A DNA stretch of 64,000 nt from Cephalotus follicularis. Lineage: Eukaryota; Streptophyta; Magnoliopsida; Oxalidales; Cephalotaceae. A program made the translations under genes and the position numbers. How positions within the stretch are numbered: the first letter of the stretch is position 1; each line of letters begins with the position of its first letter. The stretch is taken from NCBI GenBank assembly GCA_001972305.1, contig BDDD01002237.1, positions 262,128-326,127 on the forward strand, in the 5' to 3' direction. The notes below the pieces were generated by a model. The model was given only the letters and a program-made list of their open reading frames with translations. It had not been told where the DNA came from and made no database searches. Shown here one piece after another: positions 23,640-35,580 of this stretch.

Positions 23640-24010
23640 GTTTATCGTTTACTGCTTTGTTTTGTTCCGTAATCTGTTTGTTTTGTACTATTCAAAAACT
23701 GTTTTCTTTTGTTCCGTAAATTGTTCTATTCTGTTTCGTAGAGTGTTTCGTTTCGTGAAATGTTTTGTATCGTATTGTGTTTGTTTCAGATACTGTATCG
23801 AGCATGATATTGTTTTGTTTCGGATACTGTTTCGTTTTGGTAAACTGCTTTGTTTCGAATACAGTTTGTTTCGTTCTGTTATGATTCGTAACTGATTTGT
23901 TATGATTCGTAACTGTTTTGTTTTGTTTCGTAACTATACTGTTTTGATTCGTATCTGTTTTGATTCGTATTTATGTTGTTTCGTAACTGTTCTGTTTTGT
24001 TTCATAAACT
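23640..24010. repeat. Degenerate gttttgtttcgtaactg repeats
   Basis: Short irregular repeats built from tgttttgtttcg, gatactg and cgtaactg fill about 370 bases of S1. There is no fixed period that I can count. Confidence 0.6.
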
Positions 24011-24417
24011 GTTCTTAAACCACTTTATGATTCTATATCTATACTGAGGTTTGCTCAGTCGCATTTTGTTTTCCATGCGGCAGGTTTTCAGGGACAGGAT
24101 GGGCAAGTGTGATGAGAGAGTTACCCTATGTCAGGGGATCATCTAGGAGTTTTATCCGGTTATGTTCTTAGTAGTATTATGGTCGTGTATAGGCTAGTTA
24201 TCTAAACAATATTGTGATTTCTGATTTATGACAAAGTTTTCAGATTATGTTTCAGATTCAGTTTATGTTCCAAGATGATACATGTTTTCAGATTTTTAGA
24301 ACCACCACGTATTGATGATGATTAAGATTGAGATCTTTGATATGTTTTAGTTCAGTTTTGTGTGACACACCGATCCCGAATCGGGAGTGATCCCGGTTCC
24401 GAATCGGGGGTGTTACA

Positions 24418-25057
24418 TTGTGAGTCTAAGTCGGTACGATGGACGCACGTTCCCATTTCCCCATTAGACACCACCACTTATTGACTTTACATAACATTGT
24501 ATTGACTTGATTGATTGATTGTATTGTATGGATGCTATAGAGCGACCTTATGATTCATGTCGGCAGGTTAGGTTGTTGACTCTGTCCACCTATTCCGTCG
24601 ATTGTTTCATTTATTGTATTGTATTGACACGCTGACGAGTGGTACCGATTGATTGTCGATTGACGCTCCCTTGAGGGCCGTAGCTCCCTAACGATATCAG
24701 TAGCTCCCTCGGTTGTAGCTCATCGAGATTGTATTGACCCAACCATAGGCTGGAAGATCTATGAGTTCCATACCTGATTGACATTGTTTTGACACCGGTC
24801 GCATGCTATATAGGATATTTACTGATTGATTGATTGGGTGTTGTATACACCACCATTGAGTGTCTGCCATTGATTGATTGTTATAGATCCTATCCGTATG
24901 CTCTGTTATTGGCCACTGTCACACGGGTAGTCTGATCGCCAATTGTACATATGGATTTGCCATGTCATGCATTGATATTATACACCGCACATTGATATTG
25001 TATAGATTGTCACCGATATTGCACATTGTACATGCATACATGCTACATGAGGTTTCT
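24418..25057 (+). repeat. G2 5' LTR, middle piece
   Basis: This is host LTR sequence between S1 and S2, aligned with about 32303-32911 and 35752-35863 of the 3' LTR. The 3' LTR has an extra ~85 bases near 32660-32750 that this copy lacks. It is rich in gattgattg. Confidence 0.85.
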
Positions 25058-25822
25058 TGTAATATCCCGTTTTCCATATAAAATTTCTGGGCTTTTCGAT
25101 ATGTTTTGTATGGGCTTTTCGATATGTTTTGTGTGGGCTGTCGATTGTTTTTCGGTTTGTTTTGCTTTTGGCTTGGCTAAACGGGTTTTAGTCTTAGCCA
25201 GTGGGTTTTGATTTTGTGTCCATGATTTGATAAAATAATTTTTGACTTTTTTATTTTTGTGTTAAAAACCCATTTTGAGCATTTTTACAAAAGAAAAACC
25301 CAATTGTGTTAAAAACTTGTATTTCTCTCTCTCCCTCTCTCTCCCGACCATCTCTCTCTCTCTCCCGTTCTCTCTCACCTCTCACCCTCGGTCATCGGCG
25401 TCGGTACCGATTTGGCGCCGGCGAAGGGCACCGTTCGAACCCATGATTCTATATCCGTACTGAGGTTTGCTCAGCCGCGTTTTTGTTTTCCATGCGGCAG
25501 GTTTACAGGGACAGCATGGGCAAGTGTGATGAGAGAGTTACCCTTTGTCAGAGGATCATCTAGGAGTTTGATCTGGTTATGTTTTTAGTGGTGTTATGGT
25601 CGTGTATAGACCTAGTATTGTGATTTTTGATTTATGACAAAGTTTTCAGATTATGTTTTAGATTCAGTTTATGTTTCATGATGATACATGTTTACAGGCT
25701 TTTAGAACCACCACGTATTGATGATGATTAAAGATTAAGATCTTGATATGTTTTAGTTCAGTTTGTGTGACACACCGATCCCGAAACGGGAGTGATCTCG
25801 GTTCTGAATCGGGGGTGTTACA
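25058..25822 (+). mobile_element. Insertion S2: short derivative of the S family
   Basis: A 765-bp insertion starts tgtaatatcccg and ends cgggggtgttaca. It has a perfect TSD, tttct (25053-25057 and 25823-25827). Its first ~380 bases match the start of S1 and its last ~385 match the end of S1, so it is a much shorter version of the same LTR with both ends kept. Confidence 0.88.
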
Positions 25823-26207
25823 TTTCTGCTTAGCCAGTGTGGCTAACCCCATCCTTCGTGGTGGGGCTGTGTTGTACCTTGTGTGCGGCATAGGTAGGGC
25901 AACAGGCAGCAGCGGACAGAGGGATTGAAGACACGTTCTTATTGCACGACTGCTTGGGTATCGTAAAGCTGATAGAGATATTGTACCCAAAGATTGAAAT
26001 GTAATGTATTGAAAAGGACTGGTATTTGTAAAAGATTTGTATTGTATCGTATGGATGGATATTTGAATTGTATCTTCTGCACATTGATATGTATTGCAAA
26101 GTTTTAAGTTTTCCGCATTTTTATATTGCTAGTCCCGACCATTGTATTGTGTATTGGATTGAGAGTAATGCCACGTGTCCGCCCTACGGGCGCAGGGTGT
26201 TACAGAA

Positions 26208-26220
26208 TGGTATCAGAGAC
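26208..26220 (+). other. Primer-binding site of G2
   Basis: The sequence tggtatcagagac follows the 5' LTR after three bases. It matches the complement of the initiator tRNA-Met 3' end (TGGTATCAGAGC), the usual primer of plant gypsy elements. Confidence 0.9.
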
Positions 26221-26387
26221 ATTGGTCGTCCTGTTAGCTAAGTATATTAATGCGTTGATTGAGATTGACTGAATGGAATTGCATGACATATGTTCTTGCT
26301 TATCCATGCTATTGTTATCGGAAAAGAGATTGATATTGGAATTGAAAGTGATTGCATCTGATCATCCCATTGTTGTCTTTTATAGCA

Positions 26388-27614
26388 ATGGATAGCAGAG
26401 GAAGGCGTGGCCGACGGGGTGGAAGGAATGCTCCTGCCCTTGCTCCTGCCCCTGCTTCTGTTGATGATGAATTGGCTCATGGTAACATTTTTCCAAAGTA
26501 TGATCCCAATGCTCCACCAGCGGGTGCTGATCCTGAGGTTTCGAGACAATTGTGTGCCACCATGGCATAGATGCATACTCTGATGGGATGCCAACAGGCT
26601 AGAGTTGAACGTAGACCAAGGAGGGAAGACATGTTGAGCCGCTTCTTAAAGTTGCAGCCTCCAGAATTTGTAGGACTCCCTTATCCTACTCTTGCTGAGT
26701 CTTGGCTAACCCATATGGAGAAGATCTTTGAGGTCATGGGATGTGATGATGAACAGAGATTGGTATTGGCAGTGTATATGCTCCAAGGAGAAGCTGAGCA
26801 CTGGTGGGATGTGGTTAACATAGACTGGACAAGGAATGGTACAGTTTGCTCTTGGGATGCCTTCAAAAGAGAATTCAATGCAAGGTACTACCCTCAGGTA
26901 GAGACAGAGAGAAGAGAGATTGAATTTGCTAACTTGGTACAAGGAAGCATGACAATTGCTGAGTATGAGGCGAGATTTATGCAGTTAGCCCGATCTGCCC
27001 CATACCTTGTGGAAGGCCAAGAGCATGGAGAAAAGAAGTTCCTTCGGGGACTGAGACTGGATTTGAGGAGGCAACTGACTCCTTCTTCCCGAGCAATGCA
27101 GAATGAGGATATTGTAGCTGAGGCTAAACTGATGAGAAATATAGCCCGCACTAGGCCTACTCCTTCTTCTTGGAAGAGTGGTAGTGACAGTGGCAGTGCT
27201 AAATCACAGAAGATTGATAGTAGTCCCTCACCTGTTTCTTATGGTAGAAATCAGGATAGCGGGAACCCGTCCCGTTTTCGGAGGAGAGGCAGATCGAGGA
27301 ATGTCCGTCGAGGAGACCGATCTTTAGCACCTAGTCAGGGTACACCTTCCAGACTTTCTGGGAGTGGTAATAAGAGTGCTACGGTTCCTTGCGTGCATTG
27401 TCAGAAGACCAACCATACTTCTGAGAATTGTAGATGGTTCTTGGGCCAATGCTTGGTTTGTGGTGGTCCTGACCACATTGCTAGAGATTGTCCTCAGAGT
27501 TCTCGTCCTAGAGGATTTGATCAGACACAGCGGGCACCGCCTCCACAGGGGCCGACAGCCAGTGTACCGTCTTCTTCCGATGGGACTTCGCAGTCTAGGG
27601 GAAGCAGCCTATGA
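26388..27614 (+). pseudogene. G2 gag with two CCHC knuckles
   Basis: It starts at the methionine of an arginine/glycine-rich N-terminus (MDSRGRRGRRGG), typical of this gypsy lineage. Next comes the retrotrans_gag domain (ESWLTHMEKIFEVMGC, then AEHWWDVV and FNARYYP), then a basic serine-rich linker. Two CCHC knuckles lie near 27390-27500. Gag would package element RNA. Part of a fossil polyprotein. Confidence 0.85.
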
Positions 27615-28260
27615 CTTCTGCTCTGACAGTTCAGGCTAGAGTGTTTTCTATTGAATCGAGTGCTGCAGCAGGGTCCGATGTTCTACTTGGAGGTACCATT
27701 CGACTCTTTCAGCTTCCAGCACAGGTTCTTATTGATCCGGATTCATCCCATTCATTCATTGCATTGCATTTTGTCTCCCATGTTTGTTCGAGATCTTAGT
27801 ACCTTCCTTTCTTGATGGAGGTATCCACACCTCTCGGTGAGTCAGCGACCACCGATCGAGTGTGTAGAGATTGTAATGTAGAGATTGATGATCGTTGCTT
27901 GTTAGCCGATCTTATTGTTTTACCGAAGGATGGACTATATGTGATTCTTGGCATGGATTGGTTGTCTGCTAGCTTTGATCAGGTGGATTGTCATAGAAAA
28001 GTAGTGGTTTTCAGTCCTCCGGGACAACCGCCTTGTCTGTTTCTTGGCACCTTAGAGCCATTGTTTGTTCCAATGATTTCGGCTTTGCATGCGGACATAT
28101 TGTTACGACAGGGATGCCAGGGGTTTCTGGCACATGTGCTCGATACAGACAGATGGCGGCCAAAACTAGAAGATATTCCAGTGGTTTGCGAGTTCGAAGA
28201 TGTTTTTCCTCCTGATTTGTCTTCGTTGCCGCCAGACATAGAGATAGAATTTGTGATTGA
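27615..28260 (+). pseudogene. G2 aspartic protease region
   Basis: A retroviral-type protease is recognised from its VLIDPD-SHSF active-site region near 27725, and the ILGMDWL motif near 27945. The linker to RT carries [12 protein letters not shown]. It would process the polyprotein. Broken. Confidence 0.75.
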
Positions 28261-29070
28261 TTTGATACCGGGAACAGCACCGATTTCTCGAGCACCGTAC
28301 CGAATGGCACCAATAGAATTGAAAGAGTTAAAGATACAGTTACAGAATCTTCTGGACAAAGGTTTCATAAGACCTAGTGCTTCACCCTGGGGAGCACCTG
28401 TTCTTTTTGTCAAAAAGAAAGATGGATCGCTCCGAATGTGTATTGACTACTGACAACTCAACAAAGTTACAATGAAGAATACGTACCCTCTACCGCACAT
28501 TGATGAGCTGTTCGACTAGGTTAGAGGAGAGACAGTGTTTTCTAAGCTCGACTTGAGATCGAGCTACCACCAGTTGAAAGTCAGACCACGGGATATTCCA
28601 AAGACGGCTTTCAGATCGAGATATGGCCATTATGAGTTCTTAGTTATGCCTTTTAGTGTGACTAATACTCCTGCGGCTTTCATGGACCTGATGAACTGAG
28701 TGGTCAAACAGTATTTGGATCAGTTTATTGTAGTGTTCATTGATGACCTCTTGGTCTATTCCAGGACTGATGAGGGGCATACCCAGCACCTCTACATTGT
28801 ATTACAAACTTTGAGGGATTCTCGATTGTATGCCAAATTCGACAAGTGCGAGTTTTGGTTATCGGAGGTTGCTTTTCATGGGCATATTGTTCCTGGTGAT
28901 GGTTTATCTGTGGATCCATCGAAAGTAGAGGCAGTGAAAGATTGGAAATGATAGACGAATGCTCCCGAAGTTCGCAGCTTATTGGGTTTAGTAGGGTATT
29001 ATCGTCGGTTTGTTGAGGGATTTTCCCGTATTGCTACACCTTTGACCAGATTGACACAGAAGAACGCTGC
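28260..29070 (+). pseudogene. G2 reverse transcriptase region
   Basis: RT motifs in order: [29 protein letters not shown], then SKLDL-like and [10 protein letters not shown], then the catalytic [12 protein letters not shown] near 28735, then the thumb ([17 protein letters not shown]-like). Gypsy type. Broken in several places. Confidence 0.85.
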
Positions 29071-29520
29071 CTTTGTTTGGGACAGTGACTGTGAAAGAAC
29101 TTTTAAAGAGTTGAAAGACAGATTGATGTCCGCTCCTGTCCTAGCCTTACCAGATGGGAACAAAGGCTTTGTTGTATACACCGATGCTTCTGGAAAGGGG
29201 CATGGTTGTGTTCTTATGCAATACAACAAAGTGATTGCATATGTATCGAGAAAGATCAAACCACATGAAGAAAACTACCCAGTACATGACTTGGAGTTGG
29301 CGGCCATTGTCTTTGCTCTTCGACAATGGCGCCACTACCTTTATGGGACCAAGTTCATAGTTTTCACTGATCATAAGAGTTTAAGATATCTCTTTTCACA
29401 GAAGGATTTGAACATGAGATAGAGAAGATGGTTTGAGCTTCTTAATGATTATGATTGTGACATTGAATATCATCCGGGGAAAGCAAATGTCGTTGTAGAT
29501 GCATTGAGTCACAGGCTGTC
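29070..29520 (+). pseudogene. G2 RNase H region
   Basis: The RNase H-like domain of gypsy RT is shown by [17 protein letters not shown] (near 29165), [22 protein letters not shown] and [16 protein letters not shown]. It would degrade element RNA in RNA-DNA hybrids. Confidence 0.85.
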
Positions 29521-29699
29521 TTGTATGACTCTTTCCCATATACATGTGCAACCAGCATTGCTTGATTGGATTAGAGATGCACAGGTTGTGGATATTGAAT
29601 TACAGAAAGTGGCTAATGCTATTGCTGAAGGATTGAAACCCGATTTCTCCCTGTCCACTGACGGGTTATTGAGATACAGGAATAGAATTTGCATTCCAG

Positions 29700-30979
29700 C
29701 CGATAGCGAGTTGAAGGAAGAGCTTTTTTCTCAAGCTCATGAATCTCGTCTCTCTATCCATCCAGGGAGTACGAAGATGTATCATGACCTAAAACTTATC
29801 TATTGGTGGATTGGCATGAAGAGAGAAATTGCGGAGTTTGTATCGAGATGCCTCACTTGTCAGCAAGTTAAGGCAGAACACCAGAGACTGGCAGGCTTGC
29901 TTCAGCCTTTGCTCATTCCTGAGTGGAAATAGGAGCACATTACCATGGATTTCATGTCTGGGTTACCTCTAAATCGTGATAGACATGATGGTATCTAGGT
30001 TGTCGTCGATCGACTCACGAAGTCGGCCCACTTTCTACCGATTCAGATGACTTATTCTAGAGAAAAGTTGTCCACATTGTTCATGAAAGAGATTGTTAGA
30101 GCACATGGAGATCTAGTCAGCATTGTTTCGGATTGAGACTCTCGCTTCACTTTCGTGTTTTGGAGGAAGTTGCAGGTAGCTATGGGTACATAATTGAGTT
30201 TCAGCACTGCTTTTCATCCCCAAATGGATGGTTTGTCTGAAAGGACCATTCAAACTTTGGAGGACATGCTCCGAGCATATGTTCTCAACTTTGGAGGTAG
30301 TTGGGATAACTACTTGCATTTGATTGAGTTATCGTATAACAACAGTCATCACGAGAGCCTACAGATGGCTCCTTATGAAGCCCTATATGGTAGGAAGTGC
30401 CGATCACCAGTTTGTTGGGATCAGGTCGGTGAAAAGAGCATTTTGGGGCCAGAGATTGTACAGATTACCGCAGAGAAAGTGAAATTGATTAGAGACCGAT
30501 TGATTATTGCACAGAGTAGACAGAAAAGCTATGCTGATGTTCATCACAGACGCTTGGAGTTTAGTGTTGGTGACCATGTTTTTCTCAAAGTGTCGCCCAA
30601 TAAAAGAGTTATGAGATTCGGGAAGAAAGGGAAGCTTTCTCCTCGTTTTCCCTTCGAGATATTATACCGGATTGGCCGACTTGCTTACAGGCTTGCCTTG
30701 CCTCCAACATTTTCGGGAATGCATGATGTGTTCCATGTTTCTCATTTGAGAAGATATGTTCGAGATCCTTCACACATCATTGAGTATGGACAGATTCAGC
30801 TAGAACCTGACTTATCGTTTATCGAGACTCTTATACAGATTGTTGACCGACAGATCAGAGTATTGAGGAACAAGACCATCCCTTTGGTCAGTGTTCTATG
30901 GCAGTATCATGGTTCTATGGAGCGCACCTGGGAGCATGAGGATGATATGAGAGAGACATATCCTTTTCTATTTAATTGA
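29700..30979 (+). pseudogene. G2 integrase with chromodomain
   Basis: An HHCC zinc-binding end (HESRLSIHPGSTKMYHDL, then CLTCQQVKAEHQ) is followed by an rve core. Its tail includes STAFHPQMDGLSERTIQTLEDMLRA and APYEALYGRKCRSP. The C-terminal end (VDRQIRVLRNKTIPLVSVLW and following) is a chromodomain, which makes G2 a chromovirus. Such domains are known to steer integration toward heterochromatin. Broken. Confidence 0.85.
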
Positions 30980-31007
30980 TTGACCGATGAATCAGGGGAC
31001 CATATTC

Positions 31008-31024
31008 TTTTAAGGAGGGGAGAA
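31008..31024 (+). other. Polypurine tract of G2
   Basis: The run aaggaggggagaa immediately precedes the 3' LTR start tgtgatgac. It is the expected plus-strand primer site. Confidence 0.85.
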
Positions 31025-31717
31025 TGTGATGACAGAATTCCCTTTTTGTAATGTTCATGCATACATTATACCGTATTGTACTGTATTGAACCGTATCGAA
31101 TTATACTGTATTGAGGTATTCCTATACCTATTGGTGATTGTATTGATCACATGCATGTATAGTCAGGATTTTGGGCAGAGTTTTGGAGAGTTGACCGAAT
31201 CGACTATATAAGTCAATTCCTTTGTCATTTCTCTCATTCTTACCATTCATCCTCTTCTCTCTATCCTTCTCCCTCTCTCTCTCTAGCTGAGCATCCTCCA
31301 CCTTCCACCATTGCAGCCCCGGATTGCATCTCCATCGACAAGGACAACGATTGCAAGTAGTGGGTTGGCGATTGAACGACATAGCAGCTGATTGAGTGAT
31401 TGGAAGCTCAACTTTTGAAGCTTCAGTGATAGGTAGGACTTCTTTACTGAATTGCCTATTGCTTTATTGATTGATTGACTGAATTGCATGATTGATTGAG
31501 TGATTGAATTGAAGTGAATGGTGAAACTAGGGTTTTTATTGATTTCCTTGACCTAATGGAACTAGGAAGATTGAAATTGAAATTGAAAGGTTGTAACAAG
31601 TTCTACTAACCTTAAATGATTGATTTTAAACATTGGTTTTCAAAGAATTGATTTAATTTGGATTTTCACTTGATATTGGCCCTATTTTCTGCATAAAATC
31701 GACCCTTCCCAGTAAAG

Positions 31718-32034
31718 ACATCGACCCCTAGTCCAAGGACATCGATGTCTTTCTCATCAGAGTGTTGTATCTTTGATTATGCAGCAAAGACATCGATGTC
31801 TTTCGAAGACGTCGACGTCTTTGCCACGAGATTTCCTTCCTCAGGAAAGACATCGATGCGCATTCCCAGGCTATTTTTATTGAAACCCGTTGATGCCTTT
31901 CTTCAAGGACGTCGACGTCTTCGGCCAGATCTCTACATAAATAGGGAAAGACATCGATGTCTTTCAAAGACATTAGCGTCTTTGTACCGTTTTAAAGAGG
32001 TGTCGATGTCTTTCGCCAAGGACATCGACGCCTA
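31718..32034. repeat. GACATCGATGTC palindrome array, G2 3' LTR
   Basis: This is the counterpart of 20485-20815. The perfect 18-base palindrome recurs at 31786-31803. About ten TCGA-centred sites are seen, some changed at the CpG. Confidence 0.9.
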
Positions 32035-34388
32035 ATGTACAGAAATGAGTTTTTAACTGTTTAAAACTGGTTTTCAACTTCTTTTCACATTGCCACTTGA
32101 CCGGGGCATCGCTTGAGGTGTTCAAGTGTTTGAAACAAGTTTTAATGATTGTACTAATTGATTGATTGCTTGAGTCATAGGTGTTGTTATGAGTCTAAGT
32201 CGGTAAAATGGATGCACGTTCCCATCCCTCCATTAGGCACCACCACTTATTGACTTTGCTTCGACGTTGTATTGATACATTGATAAAATGCTTGAGTCAT
32301 GAGTGTTGTTGTGAGTCTAAGTCGGTGCGATGGACGCACGTTCCCATTTCTCCATTAGACACCACCACTTATTGACTTTACATAACATTGTATTGACTCG
32401 ATTGATTGATTGATTGTATTGTATGGATCCTATAGAGCGACCTTATGATTGGTGTCGGCAGGTTAGGTTGTTGACTCTGTCCACCTATTCCGTCGATTGT
32501 TTCATTTATTGTATTGACCCGCTGATGAGTGGTACCGATTGATTGTCGAGTGATGCTCCCTTGAGGGCCGTAGCTTCCTAACGGTATCAGTAGCTCCCTC
32601 GGTCGTAGCTCATCGAGATTGTATTGACCCAGCAATAGGCTAGAAGATCTATGAGTTCCAGACCTGATCTGTCTGAGAACCGTAGATAGATCTCCCACCC
32701 TTTTTGAAGGACTACCTTCCGTGGGATCGATCACTGCTAATTGATTGACATTGTTTTGACACCGGTCGCATGCTCTATAGGATATTGATTGATTGATTGA
32801 TTGGGTGTTGTATACACCACCATTGAGTGTCTGCCATTGATTGATTGTTATAGATCCTATCTGTATGCTCTGTTATTGGCCACTGTCATACGGGTGGTCT
32901 GATCGCCAATTGTACATGCAACACCCCCGGATGGCGGGAGTCGTCGCAGGTCATAATACAAAACCTATCATAACATAGCATAATTTATCTGAACATAAAC
33001 ATAACTTTAACTAAACATAAACGTTACTTTATTAGCCAAAATGTGGCGGTCAGAGCAAAACTGAAAAACTGTTCAAACTTTAATCTTAACATTTTCGGAA
33101 TCTTAAACATAAATCATGTTCAAATATTAAACATAAACCATATGTATCTTATTGTTCATGACCACTAAAAACAAAGGCACATAAGGATCACACTCCTAGG
33201 AATCCATGACATAGAGGTGGCCATCTCTCATTCACACATTCCCCAGCTGCTCCTGATAACCTGCCGCATGGAAAACAAAACGCGGCCGAGCAAACCTCAG
33301 TACGGATAAGGAAAGAAAGAGCAGTAAACGATAAGTTTAAAAAGCAGTAAGATCTCAATGAAATTCATAACAGAAATCTTAAGCAATTAAAATAGTTTAA
33401 TCATAATCGAATTCCCATAAAATACCAATTTTCATATCTTTTGAAACATTTCAAAAATATCATTTCATAATTGATATAGTCATACTGAGCCACATACATA
33501 TCACATTTCATAACATAGATTGGCAAGGGAGGCGCTAATTCCACATGCCCATTAGAATTGCAGTGTACGTCACTACACAAGTCAATTCTCACATATCATT
33601 TCATATCACATATCCATAAACTAGAATCGATTCATACGCCTCTATCATACATAGCGGATCCATAAATCCACCTCATGGGATTTATTCATAATATTCAGGG
33701 TTGCCGTAGACTAATCACACTGCTATGGAAGTGTCATGTCCCCGTGCCAGGCCTATGATATGCCTATGGTACGCCCTATAGGTGGGTACAATACTCAGTA
33801 TTCAATCATTTAGAAAACATCGATTTTAAAACTCATAAATATGCCTTCTCAAAACATATTTGAAAATCATTCACAACGATATCATAACATACATTTCATA
33901 CTCAAAATATCAACTCGTTTATTTTTCGCTAGAAAGAGATGATCATTTCATAACATATCGTAACGTATCGTAGTATATAAATAAAGTCGGAACATTTAAA
34001 TTCATATAATGTCAAAACCAAATTCATTTTTGAAACATGTCAACACCATAAGATATAATCGAGTTCATAAAACGAAGGAACGTAGCAAAAAAAAAAAACA
34101 AAACTGATTTCAGTTTGATAATCAGATAGCCAAGGAACGATAGAAATCCGTACCTTATGTGTTCACAAAAGCACTTACGGATAGATTGTTAATTCAAACT
34201 CCCCTTTGAAGCACAACAATCTAAAAGACACCCAAAAACATTCATATAAAGGTCTAAGAAACATTAGAGAGATTAAACAGACTTATTATAGTGTTTAGAA
34301 AAGACCCGGATTGATTCGGAGAACAAACGGAGCAAGACAGTTGAAAACATAAATTTTTCTGGGCAAAACAGCTAGATGTCACAGAGCT

Positions 34389-34530
34389 CCAGTCGACTGT
34401 TGAAGCTTGGTAGCTGACTGTTCAATAGGGCCAGTTGACTACGCAACATAAACAGCGGACTGCTTTCATATGGCAGCCGACTACTCATCCAAACCAGCTA
34501 ACTGTTCAAAAAAAAAATAGCCAGCTGTTC
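34389..34530. repeat. CAGTCGACTG-like block in S3
   Basis: Six sites (cagtcgactg, tagctgactg, cagttgacta, cagcggactg, cagccgacta, cagctaactg) lie within 140 bases. This is the same palindrome type as in LTR C and G3, although the LTR family is different. Confidence 0.75.
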
Positions 34531-35374
34531 TGGACTACAGAACAGCAGAAAACTTGACATTTTCAACACAAAAACTACCCAAACATGAATGACATCATAC
34601 CAGAGACATATGAACATATACATGATAGATTATATGATGTTTAAATGACACAAAAACACAGAATTGACATAGAATAGAATATTGAGAGTGACTAGCTTCA
34701 AGGAAAGAAAGAAAGAGCCTTTAACACATGCATACTTATAAGTCAAATTTCTGTCCATTACCACTTACAGTCATTAAAACCAGATTATAACATGTTCATG
34801 GTGTCTAAAACATGCTGACATTCTTAGGAATACAATGACAGAACATATTGACAGGGATTGAAATCAAGAGACACTCACAATGCAAAGCTGAAATTATAAC
34901 AATGAATAAGTAACCATCACAGCAAGAATTACTGACCTGTAATGGTGTTAAAGACAATGAAAACAGTAGAGGGAACACTACAATACAATCTCAATTGGCT
35001 GTACACAAAGACAAAAGGGAAGAGAACAAATACATAACTCAAATCTTACCAATGGATAGTATAACCAAATAGGACAATCAAAGGGGCTGTAACAATAGAA
35101 CACAAACCTGATTTTTGATGAGGCCACATACCAAGAACACCAAGAGATTCCCAGTTAGCAACACAGCAATGACCAAGAACGAGAGACACAAAGATGAGAA
35201 TATAACAGTGTTTTTTGGCTTACTTAAATTGAAGGGAGAGCGATTATTGAGAAGGATAAGTAATAAAGAGAGCATAATCTGATAGATAAGGAAGATAGGA
35301 GGATTTTAGGGTAAGCATAAGGAAAGACATGGTGAAACCGTGTGAGATAAGAAGGAAGGAGAGAGTGTTACGGG

Positions 35375-35580
35375 AGAAAGAGGGACAAGAAAGGAAAGAA
35401 AGAAGGAAGAAAGAAAAGGAAAAGAAAAAAAAAGGAAAGGAAAGAAAAAGAAGAAAAGGAATAAAATATAATAAAATAAAAGGATTTTCAAATAAAATTA
35501 AAAGAATTGTTTTAATATTTTTGCAAGTTAAAAAATTAAGTTGTATAAAAATAAATAAATAAATAAATAAATAAAGACAT
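35375..35580. repeat. GAAA-rich and (AAAT)n low-complexity tract
   Basis: A purine-rich aaggaaag stretch (35380-35465) is followed by about seven aaat units near 35549-35575, inside S3. Confidence 0.85.

Larger units (their letters stand above)
21099..24417 (+). mobile_element. Insertion S1: LTR, probably solo, in G2 5' LTR
   Basis: A 3319-bp insertion starts tgtaatatcccg and ends cgggggtgttaca. Both sides carry ttgtg (21094-21098 and 24418-24422). No coding domain is visible. It holds a CT-rich run (21364-21416), a GC-rich stretch (about 21470-21960), an eight-unit ~70-bp minisatellite (22371-22930) and a gtttcgtaactg-rich part (23640-24010). Ends and parts are shared with S2 (same strand) and S3 (opposite strand). 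It is probably a solo LTR of a large-LTR gypsy. The 181-codon open frame at 21349-21894 is low-complexity at its start and is not recognisable. Confidence 0.85.
19790..26204 (+). repeat. 5' LTR of gypsy G2 (holds S1 and S2)
   Basis: It starts tgtgacgacccg and ends gggtgttaca. The LTR's own sequence is 19790-21098, 24418-25057 and 25823-26204 (about 2.3 kb), with insertions S1 and S2 between. It aligns with the 3' LTR at 31025-36240. A TATA box is at 19973. A block of 18-20-bp palindromes is at 20485-20815, and a G-box core (cacgtg) is at 26172-26177 near the inner end. Confidence 0.9.
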
